Origin: Aliiglaciecola sp. 3_MG-2023
GTDB taxonomy: Bacteria > Pseudomonadota > Gammaproteobacteria > Enterobacterales > Alteromonadaceae
Length of the DNA: 64,000 bases
Direction: 5' to 3'
Assembly: GCF_030548205.1 (NCBI RefSeq)
Contig: NZ_JAUORV010000014.1
Span: forward strand, 62,001 to 126,000
Shown here: positions 27,957-37,451 of the stretch, in pieces
Layout of the letters: each line of letters starts with the position of its first letter
Position numbering within the stretch: position 1 is the first letter of the stretch
Program-made: the position numbers and the translations under genes
Notes under the pieces: generated by a model
Told to the model about the DNA's origin: nothing
What the model saw: only the letters and a program-made list of their open reading frames with translations
Database searches by the model: none

Positions 27957-29381
27957 ATGCAACAATTTAACATGACCATAAATGGCAAAAGCCACACATC
28001 TGGGAAAACGTTCGATGTTATTAACCCGGCTTTAGGCGTGCCGTTTGCGACTTGTGCTTTAGGCGATGTAAGCACACTCGATGAGGCTGTTGTTGCAGCA
28101 AAAAATGCTTTTCCTGAATGGAGTCAGCTGCCAGAAGAAACCAGAATTGAAAAAATGAACGCCTTGGTTGGCTTACTTGAAAGCAATATGCCTGAGATTA
28201 TGGGACTTATAACTCAAGAGAATGGCAAACCTTTTAACGGCTTTGGTGGGATAGGTTCGGGCATGGAAGTCGGTGGTTCTATGGCGTGGATTCAAGCTAC
28301 CTGCAGCTTTTCTACACCGGTTAAAGTAATACAAGATAATGATGAAGCCAGAGTGGAAGTACATCGAAAGCCTTTGGGTGTGGTAGCATCTATCACCCCT
28401 TGGAACTGGCCATTATTAATCGCTATTTGGCATGTTATCCCCGCATTAAAAACAGGTAACACAGTTATTATTAAACCGTCACCTTTAACACCTGTTGCCA
28501 CTATGCGATTTGTAGAATTAGCCAATACCGTTTTACCACCAGGTGTACTTAATGTGATCACCGGTGATGCAGACGTAGGTAACGCAATTTCAGCCCATCC
28601 AGATATCAATAAAATAGTCTTCACCGGTTCAACGCCAACGGGTAAAAAAATAATGGGCTTGGCTTCAAGTAACTTAAAGCGCTTAACCTTAGAGTTAGGT
28701 GGCAATGATGCTGGCATAGTGCTACCCGATGCGGATTTAAAGGCCATAGCTCAAAACTTATTTTTGTCTTGTTTCCATAACAATGGTCAAACATGCGCCT
28801 GTTTAAAACGCTTATATGTGCATGAATCAATTTACGATGATGTATGCAATGCACTCGTTGAATTTGCCAATACGGTAAAAGTCGGAAATGGCATGGAAGA
28901 AGGCATTGAATTTGGACCGGTACAAAATAAAGCGCAATTAGACAAAGTCATTGAGCTGACTGAAGATGCCCTCGCCAATGGTGCCAAGCTTCTGGCTGGT
29001 GGCAAGGTAAGAGAAGGGGATGGTTACTTTTTCCCGCCTACCATTATTGGTGATATATCCAATGGTTCACGGTTAGTGGATGAAGAACAATTTGGACCTG
29101 TGTTGCCCATAATTAAATACACCAACATCGATGATGCGATTAACATGGCGAATGACAATCAATTTGGCCTCGGGGGATCAATTTGGTCTTCTAACCCAGA
29201 ACTGGCTTATTCTTTGGCATCACGTTTAGAGACCGGTTCGGTATGGATCAATGAACATGGCAACGTACAACCGGATGCACCTTTTGGTGGGGTCAAACAG
29301 TCTGGTCTTGGTGTTGAGTTTGGTCAATTGGGCCTTGAAGAATACACCTCGGTACAGACGATAAAAGTCAGTAAGCTTTAA
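27957..29381 (+). CDS. Aldehyde dehydrogenase, NAD(P)+ dependent
   Basis: A 474-residue enzyme that oxidises aldehydes to acids. The catalytic set is intact: Asn150 (TPWNWP), Glu246 (LELGGN) and nucleophile Cys280 in FHNNGQTC. The cofactor loop is FTGSTPTGK. I place the start at the ATG at 27957, behind AAGGATAAAA; the upstream TTG has no support. Substrate is not readable. The convergent AraC regulator and the PQQ alcohol dehydrogenase beyond it suggest alcohol-to-aldehyde-to-acid chemistry upstream of the indole-acetate cluster (inference). Confidence 0.9.
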   Translation: MQQFNMTINGKSHTSGKTFDVINPALGVPFATCALGDVSTLDEAVVAAKNAFPEWSQLPEETRIEKMNALVGLLESNMPEIMGLITQENGKPFNGFGGIGSGMEVGGSMAWIQATCSFSTPVKVIQDNDEARVEVHRKPLGVVASITPWNWPLLIAIWHVIPALKTGNTVIIKPSPLTPVATMRFVELANTVLPPGVLNVITGDADVGNAISAHPDINKIVFTGSTPTGKKIMGLASSNLKRLTLELGGNDAGIVLPDADLKAIAQNLFLSCFHNNGQTCACLKRLYVHESIYDDVCNALVEFANTVKVGNGMEEGIEFGPVQNKAQLDKVIELTEDALANGAKLLAGGKVREGDGYFFPPTIIGDISNGSRLVDEEQFGPVLPIIKYTNIDDAINMANDNQFGLGGSIWSSNPELAYSLASRLETGSVWINEHGNVQPDAPFGGVKQSGLGVEFGQLGLEEYTSVQTIKVSKL

Positions 29382-29400
29382 TTTACTGGAACCTAATAAG

Positions 29401-29434
29401 AGGATAGCTTTGGAGTGCAAAGCTATCCTTTTTT
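29401..29434 (+). terminator. Intrinsic terminator after the aldehyde dehydrogenase
   Basis: Perfect 12-bp stem AGGATAGCTTTG (29401-29412) with CAAAGCTATCCT (29418-29429), loop GAGTG, then a run of T. A convergent araC gene ends just beyond at 29468. Confidence 0.85.
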
Positions 29435-29467
29435 AAATAAGCTGGGAAGTACTCGGTTGTTTATCAA

Positions 29468-30448
29468 TTATTTTGAACGTTGAAGTGTATCTGATGGACG
29501 TTCCCCATACCGGCGTTTGTAATATTCGGCAAACCTTCCCAAGTGGTTAAAGCCATATTTAATCGCCACATCAGTCACACTTACATTCTCATTTGAGGAC
29601 TGCAATACCTCATGCACCGCTGCTAGTTTTTGCCCTCGAATATATTTCATCGGAGATTGCCCAATGAAATGGCTAAAATGCTTGTTTAACGTAGAAGGTA
29701 CCACGCCAGTAACCATCGCGAGTTGTTCTAGGGAAATATCAAGGTGAATATTGTCGTGAATATAGTCTCTCGCCCGTTTCACCGAACGTGGTGTGACGTT
29801 ATCGTGTCCCACATTCAGTTTGTCGCGATAGTTGTGATGGGGCAATTGCAGTAACATTAAACATAGGGTGTCTTCAATTTGTTGCAGCAGGGGCTTGGCG
29901 ATAATGGGATTTAGCGGAAGTTCCAATTGCTGTTTAGCAAAATTAACAGCGTTCATCCAACTTTTACCCTCGGCAGTGGTTAGATCAAACTTGGTATCAA
30001 AGGTCAGGGGATCATGCAATTCGTGGCCAATTAATTGGCTGAGTTTACGTTCAACTTTTTGCCTATCTAATCGAACAGTAAAAAAACTACAGTCATTTGA
30101 CCAACGCATATTCATCGCTTGCTCGGGGGAAACAACACTGGCAATGCCTGGTTGAATATGAGTTATGACATTTTCCACTGCTACCTCAGCTTGACCTTGC
30201 CAAGGCACTTGAATAAGAAAACAATTACCCAATTGCTCCGTTTGAATGTTCACGGCTGTACCGTAGGAAATATATACAAGGGCTGATTGGGAAAATTTAG
30301 CTTCATTTAATTGCGCTGCAAATGAACGGGCATGCTCAAGCAACTCAAACTGATGAGGACAAAATACATTGGTTACGTTTCTCAAGGTTTCATCTACATT
30401 TGTCGACGAAAACCGAGAAAACTGATGCAGGGGTACGTTGGAGTTCAT
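29468..30448 (-). CDS. AraC-family transcriptional regulator
   Basis: A 326-residue regulator with an N-terminal AraC-binding-like domain of the type seen in aromatic-degradation activators and a C-terminal double helix-turn-helix (about 225-325: HLDISLEQLAMVTGVVPSTLNKHFSHF, then ENVSVTDVAIKYGFNHLGRFAEYYKRRYGERPSD). The gene lies divergent from the PQQ alcohol dehydrogenase and convergent with the aldehyde dehydrogenase. It is the natural candidate activator for both. Ligand unknown. Confidence 0.85.
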   Translation of the reverse strand: MNSNVPLHQFSRFSSTNVDETLRNVTNVFCPHQFELLEHARSFAAQLNEAKFSQSALVYISYGTAVNIQTEQLGNCFLIQVPWQGQAEVAVENVITHIQPGIASVVSPEQAMNMRWSNDCSFFTVRLDRQKVERKLSQLIGHELHDPLTFDTKFDLTTAEGKSWMNAVNFAKQQLELPLNPIIAKPLLQQIEDTLCLMLLQLPHHNYRDKLNVGHDNVTPRSVKRARDYIHDNIHLDISLEQLAMVTGVVPSTLNKHFSHFIGQSPMKYIRGQKLAAVHEVLQSSNENVSVTDVAIKYGFNHLGRFAEYYKRRYGERPSDTLQRSK

Positions 30449-30612
30449 TTTGTTTTCTTATTTTGTTCGTCTTGTTTTTTTTACGTCATTGTTCCTTTGC
30501 TGTCAATTGTTATCAAAAATGGATAGTTGAGCGCGAATTCGGATAGTGAGTCATCCCTTTATCATTTACTGTGCTAAGACAAATAATAAGAATCTCATTT
30601 AAAGGGCCACAC

Positions 30613-32796
30613 ATGGGTAATCTATTCCTAAAAAAATACTCATCAACTATCAAAATTTCTTTCATCATATTGTCGATACTGGGTGCATCTGGTTGTGACA
30701 GCGCAAAGCAAGACGACCCGTCGTTATCTGACACTAAACCAAGCTCACAGCAGGGCGTGACCCCGCAAAATCGGCTAATTCCTGGCATCACAGATGAAAG
30801 GTTGGTTAATGCTGATTCCGAACCCCAGAACTGGTTAACCCATGGCGGTACCTATAAAGAACAACGATTTAGTTCTTTGGAGCAGATAAACCTAAATAAT
30901 ATTGAACATCTAGGTTTGCAGTGGGATTTTGATTTACAGGGAACCCGCGGTTTAGAGGCCACACCTATAGTGGTTGATGGCGTAATGTATGTTACCGGCA
31001 ACTGGAGTCGTATTTATGCCCTAGATGCTAAAACCGGTAGTTTATTATGGAAATATGATCCTAAAGTGCCCCCGGAGTGGGCGGTTAACTTATGCTGTGA
31101 CGTGGTTAATCGCGGCGTTGCCGTTTATGCAGACAAAGTTTTTGCGGGTACTCTGGACGGAAGATTAGTGGCAGTAAATGCCAAAGATGGCTCACTGGTA
31201 TGGGAGGTGCAAACCACTCCTACAGACATTCCTTACTCCATTACTGGTGCACCTCGGGTGGTGAAAGGCAATGTCATCATTGGTAATGGTGGTGGTGAAT
31301 TTGGTGTTCGCGGGTTTGTGTCGGCTTATGACGCAGAAACGGGCGCGCAGAACTGGCGTTTTTACACAGTACCAGGCGATCCTAGTAAGCCGTTTGAAAA
31401 TCCCATTTTGGAAATGGCAGCGAAAACCTGGACAGGGCAATGGTGGAAACTTGGCGGTGGCGGAACCGTTTGGGATTCCATGTCTTATGATCCTGAGCTT
31501 AATTTGCTTTACATAGGTGTGGGAAATGGTTCGCCGTGGAATCAAAATATTCGCAGCCCAGAAGGTGGCGATAATCTTTTTCTATCTTCAATAGTCGCGG
31601 TGCGTCCTGATACTGGTGAATATGTATGGCATTATCAAACAACACCTGGAGATAGCTGGGATTACACCGCTGCTCAACAAATGGTGTTGGCCGATATGGA
31701 GCTGGATGGCAAGTTACGTAAAGTGATTATGCAAGCGCCTAAAAACGGGTTCTTCTATGTATTGGACCGAGAAACGGGCGAATTTTTGTCAGCGGAACCT
31801 TTTGTCAACGTCAGTTGGGCAACCCACGTCGACAAACAAACGGGTAGACCGGCAGTGGTCCCTGGTGCTCGCTATAAACAAGAAAACTTCATGGGCTTAC
31901 CCAGTCCATTTGGTGGACACAGCTGGCACTCCATGAGTTACAGTCCAGATACGGGGTTAGTGTATATCCCTGCGATGGATTTACCCTTTAACTTTCAAAG
32001 TGATCCCAACTTCCAACATAATCCTATCGGCGTAAACCTTGGTATCGATGGTGTTGCTGGTGCGATGCCTGAAGATGTGAATATCCGCAAAGCAATTAAA
32101 GCAATGCTAAAAGGCTATTTATTGGCATGGGATCCGGTGAAACAAGAAGCGGCTTGGTCAGTTGAACACAAAGTGTCTTGGAATGGGGGGGCGTTGTCTA
32201 CCGCTGGTGGATTACTATTCCAAGGTAATGGTATTGGTAATTTTAATGCTTATAATGCGAAAAACGGTGACAAGATGTGGTCGTTTAATGCTCAAACTGG
32301 CATTGTTGCGGCGCCTGTGACCTATGCAATAGACGGTGAACAATATGTTGCGATTTTGGCAGGCTGGGGCGGTATTATGCCGTTATTACTGGGTGAAGCG
32401 GTTGCCGACTCTGCTGCCAATAAAGTTAATCGCGTGCTAGTATTTAAATTAGGTGGGGATAAACAACTCCCTCCGCTAAATGTGGTAAAGCGAGATCTCA
32501 ATCCGCCGCCACAAACAGCCAGTGACGATATCGTAAATCACGGTAGAGCAACCTATCAGCAATTCTGCTTTAACTGCCACGGTGATACTGTGGTGTCTGG
32601 CGGTGTATTACCCGATTTACGTTACAGCCCGTTCAACTTGAACAATGAAGCGTGGAAGAGTGTGGTGCTTGGTGGCGCATTATCGTCCAAAGGAATGGTG
32701 TCATTTAAGCAAATTTTAGAAGAGAGTGACGTGGAAGCCATTCGTGCCTACGTTATTAAACGAGCCCATGATAAGTTGGCTGAAGAAACTATCTAA
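30613..32796 (+). CDS. PQQ-dependent quinohaemoprotein alcohol dehydrogenase
   Basis: A 727-residue periplasmic, probably lipid-anchored enzyme: signal peptide with lipobox-like GASGC at Cys28, an eight-blade PQQ propeller (repeated W-docking motifs; adjacent cysteines in NLCCDVV that form the active-site disulfide ring) and a C-terminal cytochrome c domain with CFNCH at 652-656 and likely axial Met695. The catalytic stretch reads WDYT; lanthanide enzymes of the XoxF/ExaF type have Asp in place of Thr (DYD), so a calcium enzyme is inferred. It oxidises alcohols and passes electrons to a cytochrome. The ATG at 30613 follows AAAGGGCCAC and replaces an upstream GTG. Confidence 0.88.
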   Translation: MGNLFLKKYSSTIKISFIILSILGASGCDSAKQDDPSLSDTKPSSQQGVTPQNRLIPGITDERLVNADSEPQNWLTHGGTYKEQRFSSLEQINLNNIEHLGLQWDFDLQGTRGLEATPIVVDGVMYVTGNWSRIYALDAKTGSLLWKYDPKVPPEWAVNLCCDVVNRGVAVYADKVFAGTLDGRLVAVNAKDGSLVWEVQTTPTDIPYSITGAPRVVKGNVIIGNGGGEFGVRGFVSAYDAETGAQNWRFYTVPGDPSKPFENPILEMAAKTWTGQWWKLGGGGTVWDSMSYDPELNLLYIGVGNGSPWNQNIRSPEGGDNLFLSSIVAVRPDTGEYVWHYQTTPGDSWDYTAAQQMVLADMELDGKLRKVIMQAPKNGFFYVLDRETGEFLSAEPFVNVSWATHVDKQTGRPAVVPGARYKQENFMGLPSPFGGHSWHSMSYSPDTGLVYIPAMDLPFNFQSDPNFQHNPIGVNLGIDGVAGAMPEDVNIRKAIKAMLKGYLLAWDPVKQEAAWSVEHKVSWNGGALSTAGGLLFQGNGIGNFNAYNAKNGDKMWSFNAQTGIVAAPVTYAIDGEQYVAILAGWGGIMPLLLGEAVADSAANKVNRVLVFKLGGDKQLPPLNVVKRDLNPPPQTASDDIVNHGRATYQQFCFNCHGDTVVSGGVLPDLRYSPFNLNNEAWKSVVLGGALSSKGMVSFKQILEESDVEAIRAYVIKRAHDKLAEETI

Positions 32797-32818
32797 GCGT
32801 TAACTAAGTGAACGGCGG

Positions 32819-32835
32819 GGCCCATTGACTGGGCC
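32819..32835. terminator. GC-rich hairpin between convergent PQQ-dehydrogenase and marR genes
   Basis: GGCCCA (32819-32824) pairs with TGGGCC (32830-32835) around TTGAC. It lies between two convergent gene ends and may stop both transcripts, but no T-run follows, so this is tentative. Confidence 0.4.
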
Positions 32836-32865
32836 TAGAGTTCAGTAAGTGTTGCCTGTATTAAA

Positions 32866-33342
32866 CTAAGCTTCGTCTAAATTGAGGAACAGCTTTTGTA
32901 GTGTGCTGTTGAAAGTTTCTATTTGATCTGCGCTGAAATCTTCATAAATATTATCGAAGAGTTTTTGCGAGTTCTCGATAATATTAGCAATCACTGTTTT
33001 GCCTTTTTCAGTTAGCTCTACAATTGAGACTCTTCCGTCATTTTTGCTGGTGCGGATAAGAACAAGCTCTTTCTCTTGAAGATTATAGGTCGCTCTTGTA
33101 ATGGTCGGGGTTTTCGCTACCGCATGGGTAGCAACCTCGCTAACGCTTAAGGTGCCCATTTCACGAAGAATCATCAAAATACGCCAGGCAGTAAGGTTAA
33201 TTCCTTGTTTTTTAAGGGACTTTTCCATTCTCATGGAATAGGCGCTGCCTACTCGCATTAGCCAATAAAAGGGGTATTGCTGGAATTCAAAACTCTCAGA
33301 GGCAGGTTTGAATTTATTTAGTTTATCAGTATTTTTTTTCAT
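32866..33342 (-). CDS. iacR: MarR-family regulator, probable IacR of the indole-acetate cluster
   Basis: A 158-residue winged-helix regulator with the MarR core around residues 40-135 (ILMILREMGTLSVSEVATHAVAKTPTITRATYNLQEKELVLIRTSKNDGR wing region). In Pseudomonas putida 1290 a MarR-type repressor (IacR) is the regulator of the iac genes, and position here, divergent from the TonB receptor that opens the cluster, fits. ATGTTAGTTACAT lies 10-22 bp upstream of the start and may be its operator. The gene symbol rests on context and family, not on close sequence comparison. Confidence 0.72.
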   Translation of the reverse strand: MKKNTDKLNKFKPASESFEFQQYPFYWLMRVGSAYSMRMEKSLKKQGINLTAWRILMILREMGTLSVSEVATHAVAKTPTITRATYNLQEKELVLIRTSKNDGRVSIVELTEKGKTVIANIIENSQKLFDNIYEDFSADQIETFNSTLQKLFLNLDEA

Positions 33343-33351
33343 ATATTCAAC

Positions 33352-33364
33352 ATGTTAGTTACAT
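33352..33364. promoter_or_regulatory. Candidate MarR operator in the divergent iacR/TonB receptor region
   Basis: ATGTTAGTTACAT is an imperfect palindrome of the MarR type. TTACAT/ATGTAA half-sites recur at 33484-33489 (over the receptor promoter) and at 37452-37457 plus 37478-37483 (before the amidase). Confidence 0.45.
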
Positions 33365-33478
33365 TTTTAACACAATAAAGCACGCAATATTACTTGATAA
33401 AAAACGTAAAATACAATCATATTTTTTAAAAACAACCATCTTCGAATAAAAATAAAACAATTATCGTTGAGTTTTTAC

Positions 33479-33507
33479 TTGACATGTAACGTAATAACTC
33501 ATACAAA
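33479..33507 (+). promoter_or_regulatory. Probable sigma-70 promoter of the TonB receptor, overlapped by a MarR half-site
   Basis: TTGACA (33479-33484) and TACAAA (33502-33507) with a 17-base spacer. ATGTAAC at 33484-33490 overlaps the -35 box, a place where a repressor would block polymerase. Confidence 0.5.
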
Positions 33508-33549
33508 TTAAAAGTAGAATAATTAGAACATAACCATTGGAGCACAATT

Positions 33550-35853
33550 ATGTCACTCAACTGCAAGCTAAATAAAATAACTAGAACGATATTTAATGCA
33601 CGTATTCCCGCGTCTTTAGCCGTCGTTTCAGCTATCGCTATCGCCCCTGTACATGCTCAAGAAGACGAGGCTGCTGCTGACAGCAAGTCTGGTATTGGTG
33701 CAATGTTGGAAAAGATACAAGTTACAGCGCGTAAGCGTGAAGAGAGTTTGCAAGAGGCTCCATTGTCATTGACCGCTTTTTCAGGAGACGGTCTTGAAGC
33801 CCGAGGTATTGAAAATGTGTCTGAAATAGGTGGTGTAACGCCTAACCTGACATACCAAAATAGCCCAGGCGCAGGTGGTTCATCATCTGTTGCTACGGTT
33901 TATATTCGTGGTGTAGGGCAACGTGATTTCTTAGGAACAATTGATAACGGTGTGGGTTTTTACGTAGACGGCGTTTATATTGCTCGGACCGTTGGTGCCA
34001 CAGTTGATTTACTCGACGTTGACCGTGTTGAAGTTTTGCGTGGACCTCAAGGTACTCTGTTTGGTCGAAACAGTGTGGGTGGTGCAGTAGCCCTTTACAG
34101 CAAAAAGCCCACAGAAGATTTTGAAGGTTATGTGGATGCAACCATAGGTACTGATTCACTGGCGAAACTAAAAGTATCGGTAAACGGTGCACTGACTGAC
34201 ACCTTGTACGGTAATTTTTCTGCCTTAAGTGCGACGCAAGATGGATATGTTAGCCGTCCTGCAGGCGGAGATTTAGGCGATGATGATATGTTGGCATTTC
34301 GCGGTTCTTTGCTTTGGGAAGCATCGGATGATGTCGAAGTTAACTTAATTCTTGATCACAGCACTGAAAATGAAAACGGTCCCGCATTTGAAATTGCTGA
34401 CGCCGGTACCTTGGTTGATGGTTCTTTCGCGGGCTTTTACAACAATGTCACTCAGGCTGAAACCTGTGGTTATCCAGCGGGTATTACTTCTACTGATCCT
34501 ATTTGTTACAACAATCAATATGCCACTGAAGGTGAGAACTTAGGTACGGCTCCTACCTACTCAGATACCACTGCATGGGGTGCAAACTTACAAGTTACTT
34601 GGGACATCAACGATAATCTGCAATTGAAATCGATTACCGCTTATCGTGACTTAGATGCTGAGTTTGCCAGAGACGCCGATGCGTCACCATTAACCGTCGT
34701 CCACTTTTATGATTCATTCGAAGCGTCGCAGTTTACCCAAGAAATTCAATTAATGGGTTCGACTGAAGATGACAAGTTGAACTGGATTACCGGTTTATAC
34801 TACTTCGATGAAGAGGGTAACAACCGAAATATTAATGATTTTGCCATTGCTAACTTCGACAGTGATAATGATTTCACCACCACAAGTTCGGCGATTTATG
34901 CTCAGGCAACTTATAGTTTTACTGAAAAGTTAGATTTAACCGTAGGTCTCAGATATTCCGACGAAGAAAAAACTTTCGACCCAACTCAAGTGGTTATCAG
35001 CAACAATATTGGTCTTGAAGATGGTTCACTGCTGCTTCCTCTTGGTTTAAATTCCATTGATGTGCAAGAAACCACACCAATGGTTAACTTAGCCTATAAA
35101 GCGACAGATGAGCTAATGGTATATACCTCGTACACGGAAGGTTTCCGTTCTGGTGGTTTTGTACAACGTATATTCCCAGCGTTGGATACGGTACCGTCAT
35201 TTGGCCCTGAATACGTTGAGTCATATGAACTTGGATTCAAATACGATAGCAGCGATAGACCTTTCTCAATCAATGGTGCTGTTTTCCAAATGGATTACAC
35301 TGATATTCAGGTAAGAACTCAAAACCCGGGTTTTGTTGGTTTCTTCGAAGCTAACGTCGGTAGCGCTGAAATTTCAGGTTTTGAACTTGAATCTAAACTC
35401 GCCTTTGCTGATTACTGGTTTATTGAAGCTGCGGTTGGATACACAGATGCGAAATTTACCAATATTGACGTAGAACCGCCTCTGGCTGCAGTTGTCACCG
35501 TTGATAGTAAGTTTGACCATGTTCCAGAATGGTCAGGTAACGTCAGTTTGGCTCGTGATGTGGAGTTTGAAAATGGTTCACTTGTTACCGCTCGCTTGAG
35601 CGCAAATTACCATACTGAATATTACAATAACCCAGACAACACAGATGGCATCATCACACCTGAAGTGACCATTGTTGATTTAACGGTTTTATGGCGTTCG
35701 CCTGATGAAACCTATGGCGTAGACTTTGGACTGAAGAACCTAACGGATGAAAAATATATCACCGCAGGTTATGAGTCTAATGTTGGTACAACTGAGATCA
35801 TCAGAGATCGCGGTCGCCAATGGTATGCCTCTTTTAGATACAGCTTTTACTAA
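33550..35853 (+). CDS. TonB-dependent outer-membrane receptor, indole-acetate cluster
   Basis: A 767-residue receptor with a signal peptide (ending near PVHAQ), a TonB-box-like IQVTARKREES, a plug domain with the VEVLRGPQGTLFGRNSVGGAVALYSKKP signature, and a barrel ending in ASFRYSFY. It lies divergent from the marR gene and directly upstream of the AAHS permease. The order receptor, inner-membrane permease, catabolic operon suggests uptake of the cluster substrate or a related aromatic acid (inference). Canonical iac clusters of soil bacteria lack this receptor as far as I know. Confidence 0.85.
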   Translation: MSLNCKLNKITRTIFNARIPASLAVVSAIAIAPVHAQEDEAAADSKSGIGAMLEKIQVTARKREESLQEAPLSLTAFSGDGLEARGIENVSEIGGVTPNLTYQNSPGAGGSSSVATVYIRGVGQRDFLGTIDNGVGFYVDGVYIARTVGATVDLLDVDRVEVLRGPQGTLFGRNSVGGAVALYSKKPTEDFEGYVDATIGTDSLAKLKVSVNGALTDTLYGNFSALSATQDGYVSRPAGGDLGDDDMLAFRGSLLWEASDDVEVNLILDHSTENENGPAFEIADAGTLVDGSFAGFYNNVTQAETCGYPAGITSTDPICYNNQYATEGENLGTAPTYSDTTAWGANLQVTWDINDNLQLKSITAYRDLDAEFARDADASPLTVVHFYDSFEASQFTQEIQLMGSTEDDKLNWITGLYYFDEEGNNRNINDFAIANFDSDNDFTTTSSAIYAQATYSFTEKLDLTVGLRYSDEEKTFDPTQVVISNNIGLEDGSLLLPLGLNSIDVQETTPMVNLAYKATDELMVYTSYTEGFRSGGFVQRIFPALDTVPSFGPEYVESYELGFKYDSSDRPFSINGAVFQMDYTDIQVRTQNPGFVGFFEANVGSAEISGFELESKLAFADYWFIEAAVGYTDAKFTNIDVEPPLAAVVTVDSKFDHVPEWSGNVSLARDVEFENGSLVTARLSANYHTEYYNNPDNTDGIITPEVTIVDLTVLWRSPDETYGVDFGLKNLTDEKYITAGYESNVGTTEIIRDRGRQWYASFRYSFY

Positions 35854-35874
35854 GCAAGTTAAGCAAGGTTATCC

Positions 35875-35922
35875 GCAGCAGAGAAGAATTTGAGCATCTC
35901 AAATACTTCTCTTGTTTGCTGC
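35875..35922 (+). terminator. Compound hairpin between TonB receptor and AAHS permease
   Basis: GAGAAG (35881-35886) and ATTTGAG (35888-35894) pair with CTCAAAT (35898-35904) and CTTCTC (35906-35911), with one A-A mismatch; GCAGCA (35875-35880) and TGCTGC (35917-35922) extend the stem. There is no T-run, so it may stabilise or attenuate the transcript rather than terminate it. Confidence 0.45.
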
Positions 35923-36018
35923 GCTCGTAAATGCAAGGTTGTTACATTAGCACTTTAAGGGCGCACTTAATCGAGCATTTTTACAAAGTGAATTCACTTG
36001 CCAATGAAAGAGCAATGT

Positions 36019-37326
36019 ATGAAAGAAGGTCAAGCTATACAATCATTTGAGCATATTTTGGATGATGGAAAATTATCTACTACTCAAATACTCGTCGTAT
36101 TAATTTCATTTCTATTAATGATATTAGACGGCTTCGATATCACCTCAATGTCCTTTGTTGCACAGCGCGTTAGTGAACAATTGCAAATAAACCCCACCAA
36201 TTTAGGTTTGGTTTTCAGTGTAACGCTGGCTGGCATGATGTTGGGCGCAATGTTAATTGCCCCTTATGCAGACAAAATCGGTAGGCGGAAAATGTTGATT
36301 GCTAGTGTGATAGCAATCGGTATTTCAATGTTTTTAACTGGCTTGGTCAGCGCCTTTTGGCAATTAATCGTACTGCGCACTATTACAGGTTTAGGTGTGG
36401 GTAGCATGTTAGCCAATGTGACGGCATTAACATCAGAATACACTCCGACTAAATATCGAAGTTTTAGCGTGGCTATTATCTCTGCAGGTTTCCCGTTAGG
36501 TGCCACTATTGGCGGTATTATAGTGGTGCCGATTTTACCCCTTTATGGATGGGAAATTGTGTTCTTTACTTTGGGACTTGTGACGTTACTCATGGCCGTC
36601 GTGGTGTATTGTGTTGTGCCGGAATCATTGCAGTTTTTGAAAACGCAAGGAACCCCAAGCGCTTTGAGTCGAGTCAATGAGTTATTGCTCAAAATGCAGC
36701 GTAGTCCAATACCTGAATTTGTTGAAGATAAACAATTTAAAATTAGTAAAGCCAGTGTGTTTAGCTTATTGAGTCCGCAATTTAGAACCAAAACTTTACA
36801 GTTGTGGCTGACATTCTTGTTTGTGTTTATTTCCCTTTACTTTCTATTAAGTTGGTTACCCAAGTTGGTTATTAATGAAGGCTTAAGTGAGTCAGACAGT
36901 GTTTTTTCTGCTGTGGCATTAAACGGAGGTGGGGTAGTTGGCTCGCTTCTTTTAGGATGGTTTGCAGCAAACATAGGGTTGACTAAGTTAATTGGTATCT
37001 TTTTATCCATATCTGGTTTAGCGATGCTTTCATTTGGCTTTTTATTTGAATATATGAACTTGTTTGTTCTGCTGTTTATCATCGGGTTTTTATTACTAGG
37101 TGCATATGTTGGATTGTATTCAACGTCGGCAAAAATGTATCCAACAGAGGTACGGGCAACAGGCATTGGCTGGGCACTAGGGTTAGGACGATTTGGTGCG
37201 GTAATTGGCCCATACGTTGGCGGCTTACTAATTACCTACGGTTTTAGTATGGAGCTCAATTTTGTGGTTTTTGCTATGCCATTGATATTAGCCGCGGCTT
37301 TTGTTTTTCAACTACGAGTTCGATGA
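36019..37326 (+). CDS. MFS permease, aromatic acid:H+ symporter (AAHS) family
   Basis: A 435-residue twelve-helix permease. The TM1 motif DGFD (residues 37-40) and the DKIGRRKML loop between helices 2 and 3 are typical of AAHS transporters, which import benzoate, 4-hydroxybenzoate and related acids with protons. Placed next to an indole-3-acetate operon, the natural substrate is an indole or aromatic acetate (inference). The start is the ATG at 36019; an earlier ATG at 36004 has no ribosome-binding site and the leading TTG is not used. Confidence 0.87.
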   Translation: MKEGQAIQSFEHILDDGKLSTTQILVVLISFLLMILDGFDITSMSFVAQRVSEQLQINPTNLGLVFSVTLAGMMLGAMLIAPYADKIGRRKMLIASVIAIGISMFLTGLVSAFWQLIVLRTITGLGVGSMLANVTALTSEYTPTKYRSFSVAIISAGFPLGATIGGIIVVPILPLYGWEIVFFTLGLVTLLMAVVVYCVVPESLQFLKTQGTPSALSRVNELLLKMQRSPIPEFVEDKQFKISKASVFSLLSPQFRTKTLQLWLTFLFVFISLYFLLSWLPKLVINEGLSESDSVFSAVALNGGGVVGSLLLGWFAANIGLTKLIGIFLSISGLAMLSFGFLFEYMNLFVLLFIIGFLLLGAYVGLYSTSAKMYPTEVRATGIGWALGLGRFGAVIGPYVGGLLITYGFSMELNFVVFAMPLILAAAFVFQLRVR

Positions 37327-37338
37327 TAATAACCTTTA

Positions 37339-37362
37339 TAGCCAGTTAATTTCTGCTGGCTA
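37339..37362 (+). terminator. Weak hairpin after AAHS permease
   Basis: TAGCCAG (37339-37345) pairs with CTGGCTA (37356-37362) with a 10-base loop and no T-run. It may partly separate the permease from the amidase-led operon. Confidence 0.35.
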
Positions 37363-37451
37363 GCCTCTATTTCTTAAATTTAGATTCGCTCGAAAACAAC
37401 TAATCCCATTGTTAGATAGGACTATTTCTTTTGTCATTATCAATGGAATTA

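Noticed and set aside
30613-32796. Calling the PQQ enzyme a lanthanide-dependent (XoxF/ExaF type) dehydrogenase
   Set aside because: The motif after the catalytic Asp is DYT rather than DYD, so the extra metal-binding Asp is absent.
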